Source: Rhynchospora pubera
Lineage: Eukaryota; Streptophyta; Magnoliopsida; Poales; Cyperaceae
Assembly: GCA_028095005.1 (NCBI GenBank)
Contig: CM051460.1
Span: 284,062,238 to 284,126,237 of the forward strand
Direction: 5' to 3'
DNA: 64,000 nt
Below the pieces are notes generated by a model. It was not told where the DNA came from and made no database searches. It was given only the letters and a program-made list of their open reading frames with translations. The first letter of the stretch is position 1. The number at the start of each line of letters is the position of its first letter. Position numbers and translations under genes: made by a program. Below are positions 60,863-64,000 of this stretch, in pieces.

Positions 60863-63800
60863 ACGGCAACCACGACAAGTCATGGTATCTAGATACCGGC
60901 GCAAGCAATCACATGACTGGTAGTATTGATAAGTTTGCTGAAATTGACATGAACATTAAAGGGTCAGTCAAGTTTGGAGATGGGTCTGCAGTGGAAATAC
61001 AAGGAAGAGGGTCTGTTTTGTTTGAGTGTTTCACTGGTGCACACCGAATATTGACAGATGTATACTTCATCCCGATGTTGAGAAGTAACATAATAAGCCT
61101 TGGTCAGTTAGATGAGAACGGGTGCAAGATTACGATTGAAGGAGGGGTGATGTCAATTATGGACAGAAATCGAAAGTTATTGATTAAAGCAAGTAGATCT
61201 AGAAACCGTTTGTATGTGATGCACATCACACCTACACATCCAGAGTGCCTCCTAACTAGAAGCAAAGATGAGGCATGGTGCTGGCATGCAAGATATGGGC
61301 ATGTGAATTTTAATTCCTTGAAGCTTCTAAGTCAGAAACAGATGGTGCATGGGCTACCCAAAATTGAGCATGAGGATCACATCTGTGATGGCTGTTTGAT
61401 CGGAAAGCAACACCGAAGTCCATTTCCAGCAGTGGCGAAATTCAGAGCTAAATTACCTCTTGAGTTGTGGCATGGAGATTTGTGTGGACCAATAACTCCT
61501 GCTACACACGGAGGAAATCGCTATTTTCTGCTATTGGTTGATGATTGTACGAGATACATGTGGGTGGTGTTGATCCGAAGCAAAGATGAGGCATTTAAAG
61601 CATTCAAGAAGGTCAAGGCAGCAGCTGAAACGGAGAAAAACAGTAAGCTGAAATCTTTGCGCACAGATCGTGGTGGTGAGTTCACCTCAAATGAGTTCAA
61701 GACTTATTGTGAGCTGCAAGGAATTAGGCGTTATCTTACAGCACCTTATTCTCCTCAGCAGAATGGAGTTGTTGAACGAAGAAATCAAACGGTAGTCGAG
61801 ATGGCAAGGAGTTTGTTGAAAAGCATGGATGTCCCGGGTGAATTTTGGGGAGAAGCGGTATCAACTGCCGTCTATCTTCTAAATAGGTCAGTAACAAAGA
61901 GTGTCAGTGGCAAAACTCCTTATGAGGCATATCACAACCACAAACCATCTGTTGGTCACTTTCGCATTTTTGGATGTGTGGGACATGTAAAAGATGTTAC
62001 ACCTCACCTCCCAAAACTAGCAGATCGAAGCAAGCAAATGGTGTTCATTGGTTATGATTCCTATACTAAAGGCTATCGGATGTTTGATCCAGTGACAAGA
62101 CGAGTTGTGGTGTCACGAGATGTAGTGTTTGAAGAGGATAAGAAGTGGGAGTGGAACAAAGTTCCTGTGACAGAAACAAGAGCAGCAGGGAATACTCTTT
62201 CAGCACAATATTTTACTGTCGAAGGTATGTTTGATACAGTGAATCAGGAAAATGAACAGAGTGTTAGCGATTCTGGTATTGACATTGGCAACTCTGGTTC
62301 AGACTCGTCATGTACTCCAAAAGTTAATGGGGGTGATTTGCTTGAATCAGTTCAACCTGAAATGAATGAGGAAAGTTCGTCAGTAGGTCCACGTGGTAAG
62401 CGAGATCTCAGCAATTTGTATGATGAAACCTTTCCAATTGATTTGGAGTATTATGGACTGTGTTTGCTTGGAGAGGAGGAGCCGTCGAGCTATGAAGTAG
62501 CCAAAGCAGATCCGAATTGGAGAAAAGCAATGGAGGAAGAAATATCTTCTATCCAGAAAAATGAAACTTGGAAACTTGTTTCATTGCCAGACAACCAGAA
62601 AGCAATAGGACTGAAATGGGTCTATAAGTTGAAGAAAAATGCAGAAGGCAGAATCATGAAGTATAAAGCGAGATTGGTAGCGAAGGGGTATGTTCAACGG
62701 CAAGGTATAGATTTTGACGAAGTTTTTGCCCCTGTTGCTCGGTTGGAGACAGTACGGCTGCTGCTCTCAATTGCAGCACATGAAGGTTGGGAAGTGCATC
62801 ATATGGATGTGAAGTTCGCTTTCCTTAACGGCGAGTTAGAAGACGATGTATATGTCATTCAGCCACCGGGTTTCGAGATAAAAGAAGAAGAGCATAAGGT
62901 GCTGAAACTGCACAAAGCTTTATACGGCTTGCGACAAGCACCTAGAGCATGGAATTCAAAACTGGACAAGTCACTGAAGGTACTCGGTTTTGAGAAGTGC
63001 TCTTTAGAGCATGCCGTGTACATCAGAAGTCAGGAGAAAAGGAATTTGATCATTGGAGTATATGTGGATGATTTAATTATCACTGGAGAAAGCACTCAAG
63101 ATATTGATAAATTTAAAACTCAGATGAAAAGGTTGTTTAGCATGAGTGACCTTGGGTTACTTAGTTATTATCTGGGAATTGAAGTTTGTCAGAATCCTCA
63201 TAAAATTACTCTAAACCAGTCAGCTTATGCAAGAAAGGTGTTAGAAAAATATGGGATGAAGGATTGCAATTCAACACATATTCCGATGGAGCCTCGTTTG
63301 AAGCTGAATAAAGAGAGCACTAATCCTCCTGTTGATAAAACTCTGTATCGAAGTTTGGTTGGCAGTTTAAGATATCTATTGCACACTCGACCAGACTTGG
63401 CATTTTCTGTTGGCATGGTAAGCAGACACATGGAGAAGCCCACAACAGAGCACATGGCAGCAGTGAAGCACATACTGCGATATGTGAAAGGTACACTAAA
63501 TCTCGGTTGTGTTTATGAGAAAAGGGAAGGAGGTTTGAAGTTGGTCGGATATTCTGACAGTGATCTTGCCGGTGATATTAATGATAGGAAAAGTACTTCA
63601 GGTTTTATATTTTTCCTTGGGTCTAATCCTATTAGTTGGTGTTCACAAAAACAGAAAGTTGTTGCACTTTCTTCTTGTGAAGCGGAATATATCGCTGCTT
63701 GTGCAGCAGCGTGTCAAGGAGTATGGCTGCAGCGATTGCTGGCAGATTTATTAAAGACCGATATTAAGAAAGTGGTTCTAAAGATCGATAATCAGTCCGC

Positions 63801-64000
63801 AATTGCATTGAGTAAGAACCCAGTTTATCATGAGAGGAGCAAACACATCGACACCCGATTCCACTACATAAGGGATTGTGTTGAATCAGGACTGGTTGAA
63901 GTTCAACATGTTTCTACTAATGATCAGTGTGCTGATATTTTAACAAAGTCGTTGGCAAAGATGAAATTCCAGGAAATGAGAGAAAGAATTGGTGTGAAGA
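60769..64000 (+). CDS. Copia pol (protease-integrase-RT-RNase H), partial at 3' end
   Basis: Open without a stop from 60769 to the window edge (1077 codons), in frame -1 relative to gag. Domains in order: aspartic protease (WYLDTGASNHMTG at 60880); integrase zinc finger (WHARYGH ... CDGCLIGKQ, 61288-61410) and catalytic core (WHGDLCGP, LRTDRGGEF, NGVVERRNQT, 61474-61794); reverse transcriptase (KWVYKLKKN, DVKFAFLNGELED, ALYGLRQAPRAWN, and the catalytic YVDDLIITG at 63061); RNase H (VGYSDSDLAGD at 63544, SSCEAEYIAA, KHIDTRFHYIRD). These cut the polyprotein, copy the RNA and integrate the cDNA. The first in-frame ATG (60913) lies after the protease DTG, so pol cannot start there and needs fusion with gag by frameshifting, or represents a frameshift mutation. 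Confidence 0.93.

Larger units (their letters stand above)
59507..64000 (+). mobile_element. Ty1/copia LTR retrotransposon, 5' part (truncated by window end)
   Basis: The order is LTR, primer-binding site, gag, protease, integrase, reverse transcriptase, RNase H. Integrase before RT is diagnostic of Ty1/copia. The 3' LTR lies beyond the window. The coding region has no internal stop apart from the gag/pol frame change, so the insertion is fairly young. Confidence 0.95.

Overview
This is nuclear DNA of a flowering plant. The evidence is plant-type exon/intron structure with GT-AG borders, a plant DTX-type MATE transporter, an intronless CYP74 (oxylipin) cytochrome P450, and a dense load of typical plant transposons: Ty1/copia, hAT, Mutator-like and PIF/Harbinger-like MITEs, Helitron and SINE. 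I cannot name the species.

Bases 1-24618 are a satellite array, interrupted by a 500-base assembly gap at 4312-4811. The monomer is about 171 bp, AT-rich, and all in one orientation. Nine monomer types, which I call A to I after their variable segments, follow each other as a 9-monomer higher-order repeat of about 1.54 kb. From the gap onward these are built into a larger unit of exactly 7542 bp (44 monomers, 13+9+9+13) that repeats 2.6 times almost without change. The array frays at 24.3-24.6 kb. A detached island of about four monomers lies at 26.5-27.2 kb. A centromeric or pericentromeric position is an inference from this structure.

Bases 24.6-46 kb are a sparse genic interval. It holds an RNase-H-like remnant (27.3-27.5 kb) and three genes, all on the minus strand: a complete 8-exon MATE/DTX transporter (475 aa, 28116-32838), a complete 6-exon conserved plant protein of unknown function (305 aa, 38656-41809), and a single-exon CYP74 enzyme (478 aa, 43648-45084) with a TATA box. 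Between the first two lie a 0.4-kb GC-rich direct duplication, a Mutator-like MITE and a Helitron 3' terminus. The three genes share no operon-like link. The MATE gene concerns transport and the P450 concerns fatty-acid hydroperoxide metabolism.

Bases 45.5-59.5 kb are a transposon graveyard. Several elements are delimited by their own target-site duplications: a 1521-bp hAT-like element (8-bp duplication), a tRNA-derived SINE (11-bp), a 381-bp fold-back MITE (9-bp) and Tourist-like MITEs (3-bp). There is also a solo-LTR-like insertion nested in a long-TIR element, an unusual cluster of covarying hairpins at 50.7-50.9 kb, and a 138-bp AAT microsatellite.

Bases 59.5-64.0 kb are the 5' part of a young-looking Ty1/copia retrotransposon: LTR, primer-binding site, gag, and protease-integrase-RT-RNase H. 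It runs off the window with no stop in pol. Pol lies in the -1 frame relative to gag.

No wholly new system is evident. The strongest unusual signals are the nested 44-mer satellite architecture, the covarying hairpin cluster, a non-consensus active-site segment in the CYP74 protein and the gag/pol frame offset.
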